A DNA stretch of 64,000 nt from Burkholderiales bacterium. Lineage in GTDB: Bacteria > Pseudomonadota > Gammaproteobacteria > Burkholderiales > SG8-41. The stretch covers positions 234,415 to 298,414 of the forward strand of contig DATAJS010000015.1 in assembly GCA_036262035.1 (NCBI GenBank), given 5' to 3'. The notes beneath the pieces were generated by a model. The model had not been told where the DNA came from. It searched no databases and worked only from the letters and a program-made list of their open reading frames with translations. Shown one piece after another: positions 33,392 through 42,307 of the stretch (position 1 is the stretch's first letter; the number at the start of each line of letters is the position of its first letter). The position numbers and the translations under genes were made by a program.

Positions 33392-34192
33392 CTACTCCGC
33401 AAGCACCCTCAGATACGACGACCTCCCCCCGTCCGCCGCGATGGTGGTCCCGTTGACCATGCGCGACTCGTCCGACGCGAGGAAGACGCCGATCGCGGCG
33501 ATGTGCTCGGGCTCGCCGATGGAGAACGGATAGAGCTTCGTCTTCGCCTGTCGCTCGCGCATCGACCTGGTCGGTGTCTCGGCGAGCATCATGTCCTTGT
33601 TCTCCCAGCGCTTGATCGAGCGCTCGGTGCGCACGATCGCCGGCGCGATCGCGTTGGCGCGGATGCCGTGATCGGCGTATTGCGCCGCGAGCGTCTTGGT
33701 GAACGACACGATGCCGCCTTTCGCGGCGGCGTAGGCGGGCTTCTCCGAGCCGATCATCCCCAGGTGCGACGCGAAGTTGATGATGGACCCGCCGCCCGCT
33801 TTCATCATGTGCGGGATGCCGTGACGGCAGGCGAGGAACGGGTGCAAGAGGTTGAGCGCGATGGTCTTCTGCCAGATCTCCAGCGACATCTCGTGAGTCC
33901 GCACGTCTTCCTGCAACGACCCGCCCGCGCAGTTGAAGAGCACGTCGAGGCGGCCGAAGCGCTCGACGGTCTGTCGAATCGCGCGCGCGACCGCTTCGTC
34001 GCTCGTCACGTCGGTGTGGATGAAGAGCGCGTGCTCCTCTCCGATCTCGCGCTGCGCGCGCTCGCCGGCTTCGCGGTCGATCTCCGCGAGCGCGACCTTC
34101 GCGCCTTCGCGCACGTACGCCTTCGCGGTCGCTTTCGCGATGCCCGCGCCGCCGCCGGTGAGGAATGCCACTTTGCCGTCGAGTCTGCCCAA
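33392..34192 (-). CDS. SDR family oxidoreductase
   Basis: 266 aa using a TTG start at 34192 with GGAG 8 nt upstream; no ATG or GTG fits better, and longer frames run into a divergent promoter. Nucleotide-binding motif TGGGAGIAKATA, NCAGG, catalytic Ser in NFASHLGM with YAAAKGG (Tyr-x-x-x-Lys), and the C-terminal VNGTTIAADGGRSSYLRV are all classical-SDR features. It is divergent from a prpD-like gene across 93 bp. The substrate is unknown; a dehydrogenase for a hydroxy-acid or CoA-linked intermediate would fit the region. Confidence 0.85.
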   Translation of the reverse strand: MGRLDGKVAFLTGGGAGIAKATAKAYVREGAKVALAEIDREAGERAQREIGEEHALFIHTDVTSDEAVARAIRQTVERFGRLDVLFNCAGGSLQEDVRTHEMSLEIWQKTIALNLLHPFLACRHGIPHMMKAGGGSIINFASHLGMIGSEKPAYAAAKGGIVSFTKTLAAQYADHGIRANAIAPAIVRTERSIKRWENKDMMLAETPTRSMRERQAKTKLYPFSIGEPEHIAAIGVFLASDESRMVNGTTIAADGGRSSYLRVLAE

Positions 34193-34285
34193 GTTCTTCT
34201 CCGTAACTGAACGATTGCCTAAGTTAGTATACCCACCCCCGTGCATCGGCTCCGCATGCACACGCGGCATGGTGAAAGAACCGAA

Positions 34286-35728
34286 GTGAATACTGAAACC
34301 GATCTCAACATCCGCCCGCTGCCCGACGCGGTGCTGGACGACATCGCCGATTACGTGTGCGATCACGACGTCGCGAGCGAGACCGCCTATCGCACCGCGC
34401 GCTATTCGTTCAACGACGCGCTCGGCTGCGCGTTCGAAGCGCTCGACTATCCGGAGTGCCTCCGCTTCCTCGGTCCCGTCGTGCCGGGCGTTTCCATCGA
34501 GCGCGGCGCGCGCGTGCCCGGCACGCGCTTCGAGCTGGATCCGGTGAGCGCGGCGTTCAACTTCGGCACGATGATCCGCTGGCTCGATTCGAACGACTGT
34601 TTCCTCGCGGCCGAGCGCGGGCATCCGTCGGACAACCTCGGCGCGATCCTCACCACCGCCGATTTCCTGTCGCGCCGGCATCGGCATGAAGGCAAGCCGC
34701 CGCTGACGATGCGCGACGTGCTGACCGCGCAGATCAAGGCATACGAGATCCAGGGCGGCATCGCCATCCGCAACAGCTTCACGTTCATCGGCTGCGATCA
34801 CGCGGCGCTCATTCGCGTCGCCTCCGCGGCGGTGATCACGCGCATGCTCGGGGGGACGCGCGACCACGTGATCAGCGCGGTGTCGAACGCGTGGGCTGAC
34901 GGCATCACGCTCAAAGCGTATCGGCAGGCGCCCAACGTCGGGACCCGCAAGAACTGGGCGGCCGGCGACGCGACGAGCCGCGGCGTCCAGCTCGCGCTGC
35001 TCGCGCTGCGCGGCGCGATGGCTATCCCTTCGGTGCTGACCGCGAAAAAGCATGGTTTCTACGAGGCGCTGTTCCACGGCAGGACGTTCGAGTTCGAGCG
35101 GCCTTTCGGCAGCTACGTGATTGAGAACATCCTCTACAAGTTCGCGCCGGCCGACATGCTCACCCAGACCGCGGTCGAGTGCGCGCTGAAGCTGCGGCCG
35201 CAGGTGCAGGACCGTATCGACGACATCGAGTCGATCACCATCCGCAGCCAGGAAGCGATGATCGGCATCAACGACAAGCGCGGGCCGCTGCACAACGCCG
35301 AAGACCGCGATCACTGCGCGCAGTACGTCGTCGCGGTCGCGCTGCTCTTCGGCCGCCTGACCTCGCCCGACCTTCAGGACGACTTCGCCGCCGATCCCGC
35401 GATCGATCGTCTGCGCGAGAAGATCCGCATCGTCGAGGATGCGGGTTACACGCGCGACTTCTACGATCCCGACAAGCGCTCGTCCGCGAACGCGCTCGAG
35501 ATCGTCTTCAGGGACGGCACCCGGATCGGGCCGATCGGGATCGAGTATCCCTTGGGGCACCCGCGGCGGCGTGACGAGGGCTTTCCCATGATCGAAGCGA
35601 AGTTCCGGCGCAACGTGACCCGCCGCTTCGGCGCATCCGCGGACACGCTGATCGAGCTGTGTGCCGACCAGGCGCGGTTCGAGGCGACGCCTGTCGACGC
35701 GTTCGTCGACGGGCTCGTCGAGCGATAA
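34286..35728 (+). CDS. prpD: 2-methylcitrate dehydratase PrpD
   Basis: 480 aa from a GTG at 34286, chosen because the N-terminus then aligns with the E. coli PrpD start (DDIADYVCDHDVASETAYRT). An ATG at 34256 would add ten residues. Close similarity to true PrpD is seen in ALDYPECLRFLGPVVPG, RVPGTRFELDPVSAAFNFGT and MIRWLDSNDCFLAAERGHPS-DNLG. Reaction: dehydration of 2-methylcitrate to 2-methyl-cis-aconitate in propionyl-CoA oxidation. The partners prpB, prpC and acnM are not in the window; instead a TctC receptor and a second MmgE/PrpD protein follow. The unusual setting suggests a specialised substrate. Confidence 0.85.
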   Translation: MNTETDLNIRPLPDAVLDDIADYVCDHDVASETAYRTARYSFNDALGCAFEALDYPECLRFLGPVVPGVSIERGARVPGTRFELDPVSAAFNFGTMIRWLDSNDCFLAAERGHPSDNLGAILTTADFLSRRHRHEGKPPLTMRDVLTAQIKAYEIQGGIAIRNSFTFIGCDHAALIRVASAAVITRMLGGTRDHVISAVSNAWADGITLKAYRQAPNVGTRKNWAAGDATSRGVQLALLALRGAMAIPSVLTAKKHGFYEALFHGRTFEFERPFGSYVIENILYKFAPADMLTQTAVECALKLRPQVQDRIDDIESITIRSQEAMIGINDKRGPLHNAEDRDHCAQYVVAVALLFGRLTSPDLQDDFAADPAIDRLREKIRIVEDAGYTRDFYDPDKRSSANALEIVFRDGTRIGPIGIEYPLGHPRRRDEGFPMIEAKFRRNVTRRFGASADTLIELCADQARFEATPVDAFVDGLVER

Positions 35729-35751
35729 CAAGAGATATCGAGGAGTAGCGA

Positions 35752-36714
35752 GTGAAACCTGTCGTACTGTTGAGCGCCGCGGCGCTGTCTTGCGCCGCCG
35801 GCGTCCTGCATGCCCAGACGTATCCGACCAAGCCGGTGCGCATGGTCGTCCCGTTCGCCCCGTCGGGCCCCACCGATCTCCTCGCGCGCTTGCTCGGACA
35901 GAAGCTCACCGCGCTGCTCGGGCAGCAGGTCATCGTCGACAACCGGGGCGGCGCGGGTGGAACGATCGGCAGCGAAGCGGTCGCCCGCTCCGCGCCCGAC
36001 GGCTACACCATGCTGCTGGGACACATCGGCATCTTCGCGGTGAACCCGACGCTGTATCCGGCGCTCAAGTACGACGTGGTGAAGGACTTCGCGCCGGTCT
36101 CGCTCGTCGCCGACATTCCGTACGCCATGGTCGTGCATCCGGCGCTGCCGGCGCGCAACGTCGCGGAGCTGGTCGCGCTCGCGAAAGCGCGTCCGAAACA
36201 GCTGCTCTACGGGTCCGGCGGTACGGGCGGCGCGTCCCATCTCGCCGGCGCGTATTTCGGATTGCTCGCCAAGGTCGACATCACGCATGTCGCGTACAAG
36301 GGAGCCGGACCGGCGCTGGTCGATCTCCTCGCCGGACAGACTTCGATGATGATCACCGGGCTGACGCCGCTCGTGCCGCACATCAACGCCGGCAAGCTGC
36401 GCGTGCTCGCGGTCGGCAGCGCCAAACGCCTTGCGATCATGCCGGACGTACCGACGGTCGGTGAGACCGTCAAGGGTTTCCAGGCGACGCAGTGGTACGG
36501 CGTGGCGGTTCCCGCACAGACGCCGCGCGAGACCGTGGCCGCGCTCAACTCGGCGCTGCACAAGGCGCTGAGCGGCGCCGACGTGAAGGAGCGCCTCGCC
36601 GCCGGCGGGGCCGATCCGCTGACCAGCACGCCCGAAGCATTCGGCGCTTACATCAGGAGCGAGATCGCACGCTGGGCGCCGGTCGTGAAGGCGGTAGGCG
36701 CGCAGGCCCAGTGA
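35752..36714 (+). CDS. Bug/TctC family tripartite transporter receptor
   Basis: 320 aa with a GTG start and GAGGAG before it. The signal peptide (VVLLSAAALSCAAGVLHA) ends in HAQ. The mature N-terminus TYPTKPVRMVVPFAPSGPTD is the standard Bug-family opening, and VIVDNRGGAGGTIGSEAVAR forms the carboxylate-binding loop. It is a periplasmic binding protein, usually for organic or dicarboxylic acids. It lies between prpD and a second MmgE/PrpD gene, with which it overlaps (GTGATG), suggesting that the ligand is a substrate of those enzymes. No tctA/tctB is adjacent. Confidence 0.9.
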   Translation: MKPVVLLSAAALSCAAGVLHAQTYPTKPVRMVVPFAPSGPTDLLARLLGQKLTALLGQQVIVDNRGGAGGTIGSEAVARSAPDGYTMLLGHIGIFAVNPTLYPALKYDVVKDFAPVSLVADIPYAMVVHPALPARNVAELVALAKARPKQLLYGSGGTGGASHLAGAYFGLLAKVDITHVAYKGAGPALVDLLAGQTSMMITGLTPLVPHINAGKLRVLAVGSAKRLAIMPDVPTVGETVKGFQATQWYGVAVPAQTPRETVAALNSALHKALSGADVKERLAAGGADPLTSTPEAFGAYIRSEIARWAPVVKAVGAQAQ

Positions 36715-38051
36715 TGTCGCCGACGCTCGAGCTGGCGCGCTTCGTCAAGGAGACGCGCGACGACGAGATTCCGGCGGATGTGCTCGGCCACGCCAAGCAC
36801 TGCGTGCTCAACCTGCTCGGCGTCGCGCTGCACGCGACGCGCGACGATGCGGCGCGCATCGTGCTCGATCTCATCGAGGAAGAAGGCGGTCATCCCCAGG
36901 CGTCGGTGCTCGGCTTCGGCGCGAAGACGACGGTCCAGAACGCCGCGCTCGCCAACGGCTTGCTCGCGCACCTCGACGATTTCGACGACACCTTCCTGCC
37001 GACGGTGTTCCATCCGTCCGCGCCGACGATCCCGGCCGCGCTCGCGCTCGCCGAGCAGCGCCGTGCGAGCGGCCGCGATTTTCTCGTCGCGTGCACCCTC
37101 GGGCTCGAGGTCGCGTGCCGCATCGCGCATCTGGTGCAGGCGGTGCGTCACGGCGCGGTGTGGCACATGACGGGCATGGTCGGTCCTTTCGGCGCAGCGG
37201 CCGCCTCGGCGCGCCTGCTCGGCCTCGACGGCGATGCGACCGCACGCGCGTTCGGCCTCGCGGGCACGCAAGGCTCTGGCTTGCGCGAGACCTTCGGCAC
37301 GATGACCAAAGCCTTTCACCCGGGACGCGCCGCGCAGTCGGGGCTGCTCGCGGCGCGCATGGCGGCGCGAGGCTTCACGTCGTCGACGTCGATCCTCGAA
37401 GGCGAGCACGGCTTCGTCAAAGCGCTCGCGCCGGGTGCGGCGCTCGACGCTGCGACCGAGGGTCTGAAGGATCGCTGGTTCCTGCTCGACAACGCGTTCA
37501 AGCCGTACGCGTGCGGCATCCTCGCGCACGCGATGGTCGACGCGATGAGGGCATTGAGACAAAAGCCCGGCGTCAGCGCGGACCGCATCTCGAGCGTGAC
37601 CGGCCGCGTCAATCCGCTCGCGATCACGCTGGAGAGCAGGCCCGATCCGGATTCGGGCCTGGAAAGCCGGCTCTCGTTCCAGCACGCGATGGCGGCGGCG
37701 CTGATCGACGGCGCCGCGTATCCCGAGCAGTTCACCGATGCGCGCGCGAGCGACGCGCAGGTCGCGCGCTTGCGCTCGAAGATCGCGGTGACCGGCGACG
37801 CGGGCATCGCGCAGGATGCCTGCGAGATCACGGTCACGCTCGACGACGGCCGCAGCTACACCGAGCGCGTCGCCCACGCGACCGGCACGCTGGAGAACCC
37901 GATGCGCGGGCCCCGGCTCGAGGAGAAGTTTCGCGCGCTCACCGCCGGCGTGCTGCCGCCGGCCCGGGCCGGCGAGGTGATCGACGCGGTCGCGCGCCTG
38001 GAAACGCTGTACGAGGCCGGCACGCTGGCCGCGCTGTGCACTACGAAATGA
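36714..38051 (+). CDS. MmgE/PrpD family protein
   Basis: 445 aa from an ATG at 36714 that overlaps the TctC stop (TGATG). Family features are ETRDDEIPADVLGHAKHCVL, NGLLAHLDDFDDT (in place of the usual HxxExDD active-site motif), AGTQGSGLRETFGTMTKAFH and PGRAAQSGLLAARMA. It is more similar in layout to the gene at 23832 than to the prpD at 34286. The substrate is unknown. The operon prpD-tctC-mmgE suggests import and hydration or dehydration of a tricarboxylic-type acid. Confidence 0.85.
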   Translation: MSPTLELARFVKETRDDEIPADVLGHAKHCVLNLLGVALHATRDDAARIVLDLIEEEGGHPQASVLGFGAKTTVQNAALANGLLAHLDDFDDTFLPTVFHPSAPTIPAALALAEQRRASGRDFLVACTLGLEVACRIAHLVQAVRHGAVWHMTGMVGPFGAAAASARLLGLDGDATARAFGLAGTQGSGLRETFGTMTKAFHPGRAAQSGLLAARMAARGFTSSTSILEGEHGFVKALAPGAALDAATEGLKDRWFLLDNAFKPYACGILAHAMVDAMRALRQKPGVSADRISSVTGRVNPLAITLESRPDPDSGLESRLSFQHAMAAALIDGAAYPEQFTDARASDAQVARLRSKIAVTGDAGIAQDACEITVTLDDGRSYTERVAHATGTLENPMRGPRLEEKFRALTAGVLPPARAGEVIDAVARLETLYEAGTLAALCTTK

Positions 38052-38066
38052 AGCCGCCGCCGAAGG

Positions 38067-38969
38067 TCAGTAATACGCCTTGCTCTTCAGCGGATCGGTG
38101 ATCTTCAGATAGACCTCCCCCGATTTGTAGATCGTCCTGCACACGTCGACCGAGCTCTTCAGCTTGAAGATGCCGTAGGACGAGTTCCCGCTCTGGAAGT
38201 CCACGAAGATGGGGCCGTTCCTGCTCATCCCGCCGGCCGTGGTGTTGGACGCTGCGGCGTAGCCTCCGCCGAGGGACACGCCCCAGTGGCAGATCGCCGG
38301 CGTGACCGAGTCGTGGATGTTGAAGACCATGCCTTCCGGGATGTCGTCGATGTCGTCATCCGCCACGACGTCGCCGTCGCCGATGATCTGATTGCAGGTA
38401 TAGGCGTTGAGCTGCTCCCCTTCCGTCAGCATCCACTGCAGCGAGCACAAGCCGGACTTGAACAGCCAGATCTTCACCGCGCCGTAACAGTTCGTGGTGC
38501 CGCCCCAGTTTCCGGTTTCGGCTCGCGTTATCGAGCGTAACTGGAAATCGCCGGCCATGTCCTTGATGTCGCGGGCGGTCTGCGCGAACTGCCCCAGCGA
38601 GACGTCGGGCAGGCGCGTATAGCTGCGGATGGCTTCCCGGATGTCGGTCTCGGCCTTGTTCTTGAAATACTCGATCGTGTTCTTGCATTTCTTGCCGAGC
38701 ATGTTGGTGGCGGTCTTGTCTTTCACCGGGTACTCGTATTTCTTGATGTCGAGATAGGCGTTCTGGCACAACAGCAGGCCGCGCAGGGCCATGTGCTGGG
38801 ATTTGGTCCCGACCTTGTCGAAGCCGTACCAGGCCAGCGAGAGCAGGCCGCCGTACTTCGCTTTCTGTCCGCCCGTCTTGAGAAGGATGTCGTTCGCGAG
38901 GGCGTCCGACACGTGTGTTCTGATATAGGCCAGCGCCTGATCGTAGCGTTCGGTATCCGTTCGAGCCAT
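38067..38969 (-). CDS. Putative NlpC/P60-like Cys-His-Asn protein
   Basis: 300 aa. The N-terminal ~155 residues are helical, without a known motif. The C-terminal half has Cys161 in NCYGAVKIWLF and His228 in ICHWGVSLGGGYAAASN, followed by Asn242. This spacing and the 'C-G-V...W-F' / 'H-W-G-V-x-L-G-G-G' words look like the NlpC/P60 and papain-like amidase fold. The family cleaves peptidoglycan cross-links or other amides. There is no signal peptide, so if it acts on cell wall it would need delivery. The coding sequence is visibly less GC-rich than its neighbours. Family assignment is tentative; an effector role is inference. Confidence 0.55.
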   Translation of the reverse strand: MARTDTERYDQALAYIRTHVSDALANDILLKTGGQKAKYGGLLSLAWYGFDKVGTKSQHMALRGLLLCQNAYLDIKKYEYPVKDKTATNMLGKKCKNTIEYFKNKAETDIREAIRSYTRLPDVSLGQFAQTARDIKDMAGDFQLRSITRAETGNWGGTTNCYGAVKIWLFKSGLCSLQWMLTEGEQLNAYTCNQIIGDGDVVADDDIDDIPEGMVFNIHDSVTPAICHWGVSLGGGYAAASNTTAGGMSRNGPIFVDFQSGNSSYGIFKLKSSVDVCRTIYKSGEVYLKITDPLKSKAYY

Positions 38970-39015
38970 GAAGTTTCCTTTCCCTGGAATCTATCGAGGT
39001 TGTTCTGAGCGACGC

Positions 39016-39981
39016 TTACTCCGGCCTGATGCCGGCAGCTTTCACCACCTTCGCCCATTTCACGATCTCGCGGCTGACGAGCGCCGCGAACTCTTCGGGG
39101 GACCCGGGCAGCGGGTCGAGGCCGCTCGCGGCGAAGCGCGCGCGGGTGTCGGCCTCCTCGAGCACCTGGCGCAGCGCGCCGTTGAGCGCGGCGATGCTCG
39201 CGCGCGGCGTGCGCGCGGGCGCGAGCATGCCGTACCAGCCGTTCACCTCGACGGCCGGCAGGCCCGATTCGGCGAACGTCGGCACGTCGGGCATCGCGTT
39301 CGAGCGCGCGAGCGTCGTCACGGCGATCGCGCGCAGCTTGCCGCTCTGCAACGACGCCCTCGTCGTCGAGATCGAGCCGAAGAACATCGACACGCGCCCC
39401 GCGAGGAGGTCGGGCATCACCGCGCCGCCGCCTTTGTACGGCACGTGCTGCAGGTCGAGACCGGCCGCGATGCGCAGCAGCTCGGCCGCGAGATGCGGCG
39501 GACTGCCGATACCGGTCGATGCGTAGTTCACGCCGCCGGGCTTCGATTTCACCCAGGCGGCGAGCTCGCCGACGGTCTTCGCCGGCACCGACGGATGCAC
39601 CACCAGGATGTACGGCCCGCCGGCGACGGTGCCGATGGTCGCGAAATCGCGCTGCGTGTCGAACGGCAGCTTGCGCACGATGCTCGGATTCACCGCAAAC
39701 CCCGCGGCGACGATGACGAGGGTGTGACCGTCCGGCGCCGCGCGCGCGACGATCTCCGAGCCGATGACGCTGTTCGCGCCCGCGCGGTTGTCGACGACGA
39801 ACGGCTGGCCGAGCTTCGCGGACAGGCGGTCGGCGACGATGCGCCCGATGACGTCGTTGGTGCCGCCCGGCGCGAAAGGCACGATGAAACGCACCGGACG
39901 CTCGGGATAGCCTGCCGCCGAAGCGGCGAGCGCCGCGGAGAGCAGGAGACCTGACAAGGTGCTGCACATTGCGTGACGCAT
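39016..39981 (-). CDS. Bug/TctC family tripartite transporter receptor
   Basis: 321 aa. Signal peptide MRHAMCSTLSGLLLSAALAA SAA, then GYPERPVRFIVPFAPGGTND and FVVDNRAGANSVIGSEIVAR, the two hallmark stretches of the family. It is a periplasmic solute receptor, with the ligand unknown. It is transcribed with the DUF2889 gene upstream (24-nt gap). The C-terminal VVKAAGIRPE is typical. Confidence 0.9.
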   Translation of the reverse strand: MRHAMCSTLSGLLLSAALAASAAGYPERPVRFIVPFAPGGTNDVIGRIVADRLSAKLGQPFVVDNRAGANSVIGSEIVARAAPDGHTLVIVAAGFAVNPSIVRKLPFDTQRDFATIGTVAGGPYILVVHPSVPAKTVGELAAWVKSKPGGVNYASTGIGSPPHLAAELLRIAAGLDLQHVPYKGGGAVMPDLLAGRVSMFFGSISTTRASLQSGKLRAIAVTTLARSNAMPDVPTFAESGLPAVEVNGWYGMLAPARTPRASIAALNGALRQVLEEADTRARFAASGLDPLPGSPEEFAALVSREIVKWAKVVKAAGIRPE

Positions 39982-40005
39982 CGGACAGCACCTCCTCGGT
40001 GTCGT

Positions 40006-40608
40006 CTATTTGTTTTCGGTCCAGCCCGCGAACTGCGGCTTGTTGCGCGCGACCTGCGGGCCGTTGAAGTCCCACGCCAGGCACTTCCCCATGTGCGGGG
40101 GCGGCCGTTTCAGTACCGGGTCGGGCAGGCCCGCGAGCTTGCGCAGCCGCTGACGATACAACGGGATCGTCTGGTACGCAGCCGTCGCCATGTTGAAGAG
40201 CAATTCGCGCAGGTGGGTGCAGCCGCGGATGCCGCCCATCGCCTCTTCGATCGTCTTGCGCCAGCCGCGGCCGAGCGTACGACCGACGAGCGCCTGCAGC
40301 GGCTCCCTGGACGGCTGGCATTCGGGAAACGGCGTCGACGGCATCGTCACCGCGACCTGCTCGATCTTCATCCTGTCGTCGACGGTGAGACGGATCGCCA
40401 TGCCGTGCACGTGATCGCCGGGCTGGAGCAGCCCGCGGTCGGACGTGTCGTGCGCGTAAGACTTGGTGTCGGTCATCTCGCCTTCGATGTCCCACAGGCC
40501 GTCCTCGCGGTGGTAGCCGCGGAAGACGACGGTGCGCGTGTGCACCGGGGTGCGCGCGGCGGCGCGGGGCAGGCCGGTCGAAGGCGCTGCGTTGGTTTGT
40601 CGTTCCAT
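40006..40608 (-). CDS. DUF2889 domain-containing protein
   Basis: 200 aa. The signature TRTVVFRGYHREDGLWDIEG, MTDTKSYAHD, IRLTVDDRMKIEQVAVTMPS and GIRGCTHLRELLFNMATAAY matches DUF2889. The biochemical role of this family is not established; members often lie in catabolic or transport loci, as here next to a TctC receptor. The ATG at 40608 starts the conserved part about 25 residues before the domain. It is divergent from an SDR gene across 75 bp. Confidence 0.87.
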   Translation of the reverse strand: MERQTNAAPSTGLPRAAARTPVHTRTVVFRGYHREDGLWDIEGEMTDTKSYAHDTSDRGLLQPGDHVHGMAIRLTVDDRMKIEQVAVTMPSTPFPECQPSREPLQALVGRTLGRGWRKTIEEAMGGIRGCTHLRELLFNMATAAYQTIPLYRQRLRKLAGLPDPVLKRPPPHMGKCLAWDFNGPQVARNKPQFAGWTENK

Positions 40609-40683
40609 GATCGTCCGGATTCTTCGGTTGCCTGACTGCTGACGGCCGAGTGTAGCTGATCGGATGCTATGCTCGCGCTCACC

Positions 40684-41439
40684 ATGGACTTCGAATTCGA
40701 CCGTCACACCGCGCTCGTCACGGGCGCTTCTCAGGGCATCGGGCGCGCGATCGCCAGGGGCCTCGCGGCGCAGGGCGTGCGCGTGGCGATGGCGGCGCGC
40801 CGCGTCGGCATCCTGCGCGAGGTCGCCGCGGAGATTCGCGCCGCAGGCGGCGCCGAGCCCGTCGTCATCGAGGCGGACCTCTATCCGGAGGGCGCGGCCG
40901 AAGCGCTCGCGGGGAAAGCGCTCGACGCGCTCGGCCACGTCGACATCCTGATCAATTCCGCGGGGGGCAGCCGCCCGCTCGGCGACGCGGGCACCAAAGA
41001 GCAGTGGATGGAAGCGCTCACGCTCAACTTCCTGCGCCTGCGCGAGCTCACGCACGCGGTGCTGCCGCAGATGCAGGCGCGCCGCTGGGGCCGCGTCGTC
41101 AATCTCACCGGCACGTCCGAGCCGAGGATGATGAACGCCGCGTTCTCGGCGAAAGCGGCGGTCCACGCCTGGGCCAAGGGCCTGTCGCGCGAGGTCGCGA
41201 AGGACAACGTGACGATCCACTGCATACAGCCCGGCCGCATCCGCAGCGAGCAGATCTCGAAACGCTATCCGACGCTCGAAGCCGAGCTCGAGTTCGCGCG
41301 CGAGGAGATCCCGATGGGCCGTTTCGGCGAGCCCGAAGAGCTCGCCAATCTCGCGATCTTTCTCGCCTCGCCGCTGGCGAGCTACGTCACCGGGACGGTG
41401 ATTCCCGTCGACGGCGGGATGTATCGCTTCGCGTTCTGA
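40684..41439 (+). CDS. SDR family oxidoreductase
   Basis: 251 aa from the ATG at 40684; an in-frame ATG at 40669 would add five residues, and neither start has a clear ribosome-binding site. TGASQGIGRAIA nucleotide-binding motif, NSAGG and the C-terminal VTGTVIPVDGGMYRF are present. The usual YxxxK reads FSAKAAVHAW, i.e. Phe replaces the catalytic Tyr (F-S-A-K), preceded by NLTGTSEP with Thr in the Ser region. Catalysis by the standard mechanism is therefore doubtful. The 1-nt gap to the next SDR gene shows one operon. Confidence 0.82.
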   Translation: MDFEFDRHTALVTGASQGIGRAIARGLAAQGVRVAMAARRVGILREVAAEIRAAGGAEPVVIEADLYPEGAAEALAGKALDALGHVDILINSAGGSRPLGDAGTKEQWMEALTLNFLRLRELTHAVLPQMQARRWGRVVNLTGTSEPRMMNAAFSAKAAVHAWAKGLSREVAKDNVTIHCIQPGRIRSEQISKRYPTLEAELEFAREEIPMGRFGEPEELANLAIFLASPLASYVTGTVIPVDGGMYRFAF

Positions 41440-41440
41440 C

Positions 41441-42232
41441 GTGAGACTCAAGGACAAAGTCGCGATCGTCACCGGCGCCGCCCCCCAGGCCGAAGGCGTC
41501 GGCAACGGCAGCGCGGCCGCGATCCTCTACGCGCGCGAAGGCGCGAAAGTCGTCCTGGTCAACCGCTCCGAGGCGCGCGCGCACAAGCTCAAGCGCGAGA
41601 TCGACGCGGCAGGCGGCGAGTGCATCGTGTGCGTCGCGGACGTCGCGCAAGAAGACGACGTGAAGCGCATGGTCGCGACGACCGTCGAGCGCCATGGCCG
41701 CATCGACGTGCTGCACAACAACGTCGGCGGCAACAAGGGCGGCGGGCGCGTGACCGAGCTCGACGAGAGCCTGTGGGACGCGACCATGAAGCTCAACCTG
41801 AACAGCGCGATGCTCTGCTGCAAGCACGTGATCCCGCACATGATCGCGCAGGGCGGCGGCTCCATCGTCAACGTCTCCTCGCTCGCCGGCATGATCGGGC
41901 TCTTCGACCGCAAGACGAGCCTCGTCGCGTATTCGACCGCCAAAGCCGGCCTCTCCGGCTTCACGCGCGCGCTCGCCGCCGACCACGCGGCCGACGGCAT
42001 CCGCGTGAACTGCATCGTCGTCGGCATGGTGGAGACGCCGCTCATCGTCGCGCTGCAGGGGCCGGACGTGCTGGAGAAGCGCCGCGCCGCGATCCCGCTC
42101 AGGACCGCCGGCACCGCGTGGGACGTGGCGCACGCGGCGGTCTATCTCGCGAGCGACGAGTCGCGCTGGGTCACCGGCATCGACCTGCCGATCGACGGCG
42201 GGCAGATGCGATTGTTCGAGCGGCCGAGATGA
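41441..42232 (+). CDS. SDR family oxidoreductase
   Basis: 263 aa from a GTG. The Gly-rich motif is expanded (TGAAPQAEGVGNGSAAAI), with two to three extra residues compared with the usual TGxxxGIG. NVGG replaces the usual NNAG, the catalytic Ser is in NVSSLAGM, and YSTAKAG gives Tyr-x-x-x-Lys. The C-terminus is VTGIDLPIDGGQMRLF. It is probably an active NAD(P)-dependent dehydrogenase with unknown substrate. It follows another SDR that lacks the catalytic Tyr, so the pair may function as an active subunit with a structural partner. Confidence 0.85.
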   Translation: MRLKDKVAIVTGAAPQAEGVGNGSAAAILYAREGAKVVLVNRSEARAHKLKREIDAAGGECIVCVADVAQEDDVKRMVATTVERHGRIDVLHNNVGGNKGGGRVTELDESLWDATMKLNLNSAMLCCKHVIPHMIAQGGGSIVNVSSLAGMIGLFDRKTSLVAYSTAKAGLSGFTRALAADHAADGIRVNCIVVGMVETPLIVALQGPDVLEKRRAAIPLRTAGTAWDVAHAAVYLASDESRWVTGIDLPIDGGQMRLFERPR

Positions 42233-42291
42233 CGTAGGAATAACGCGCCTCGTTTGACGCGGGCAGCCATTCCGTATACCTTTCGGTGAAT

Positions 42292-42301
42292 CTGTCGACA
42301 G
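42292..42301. promoter_or_regulatory. Palindrome upstream of GntR-type regulator
   Basis: The perfect palindrome CTGTCGACAG lies 6 bp before the ATG of the FadR-type regulator, in an AT-richer stretch (TTTTGTATG). It may be an autoregulatory operator. It does not match the usual FadR-like TGGTnnnACCA form, so support is limited to position and symmetry. Confidence 0.35.
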
Positions 42302-42307
42302 TTTTGT

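Noticed and set aside
33392..35731. A 779-residue fused SDR reading frame
   Set aside because: Its N-terminal two thirds are antisense to prpD. The SDR starts at the TTG at 34192, where a ribosome-binding site is present.
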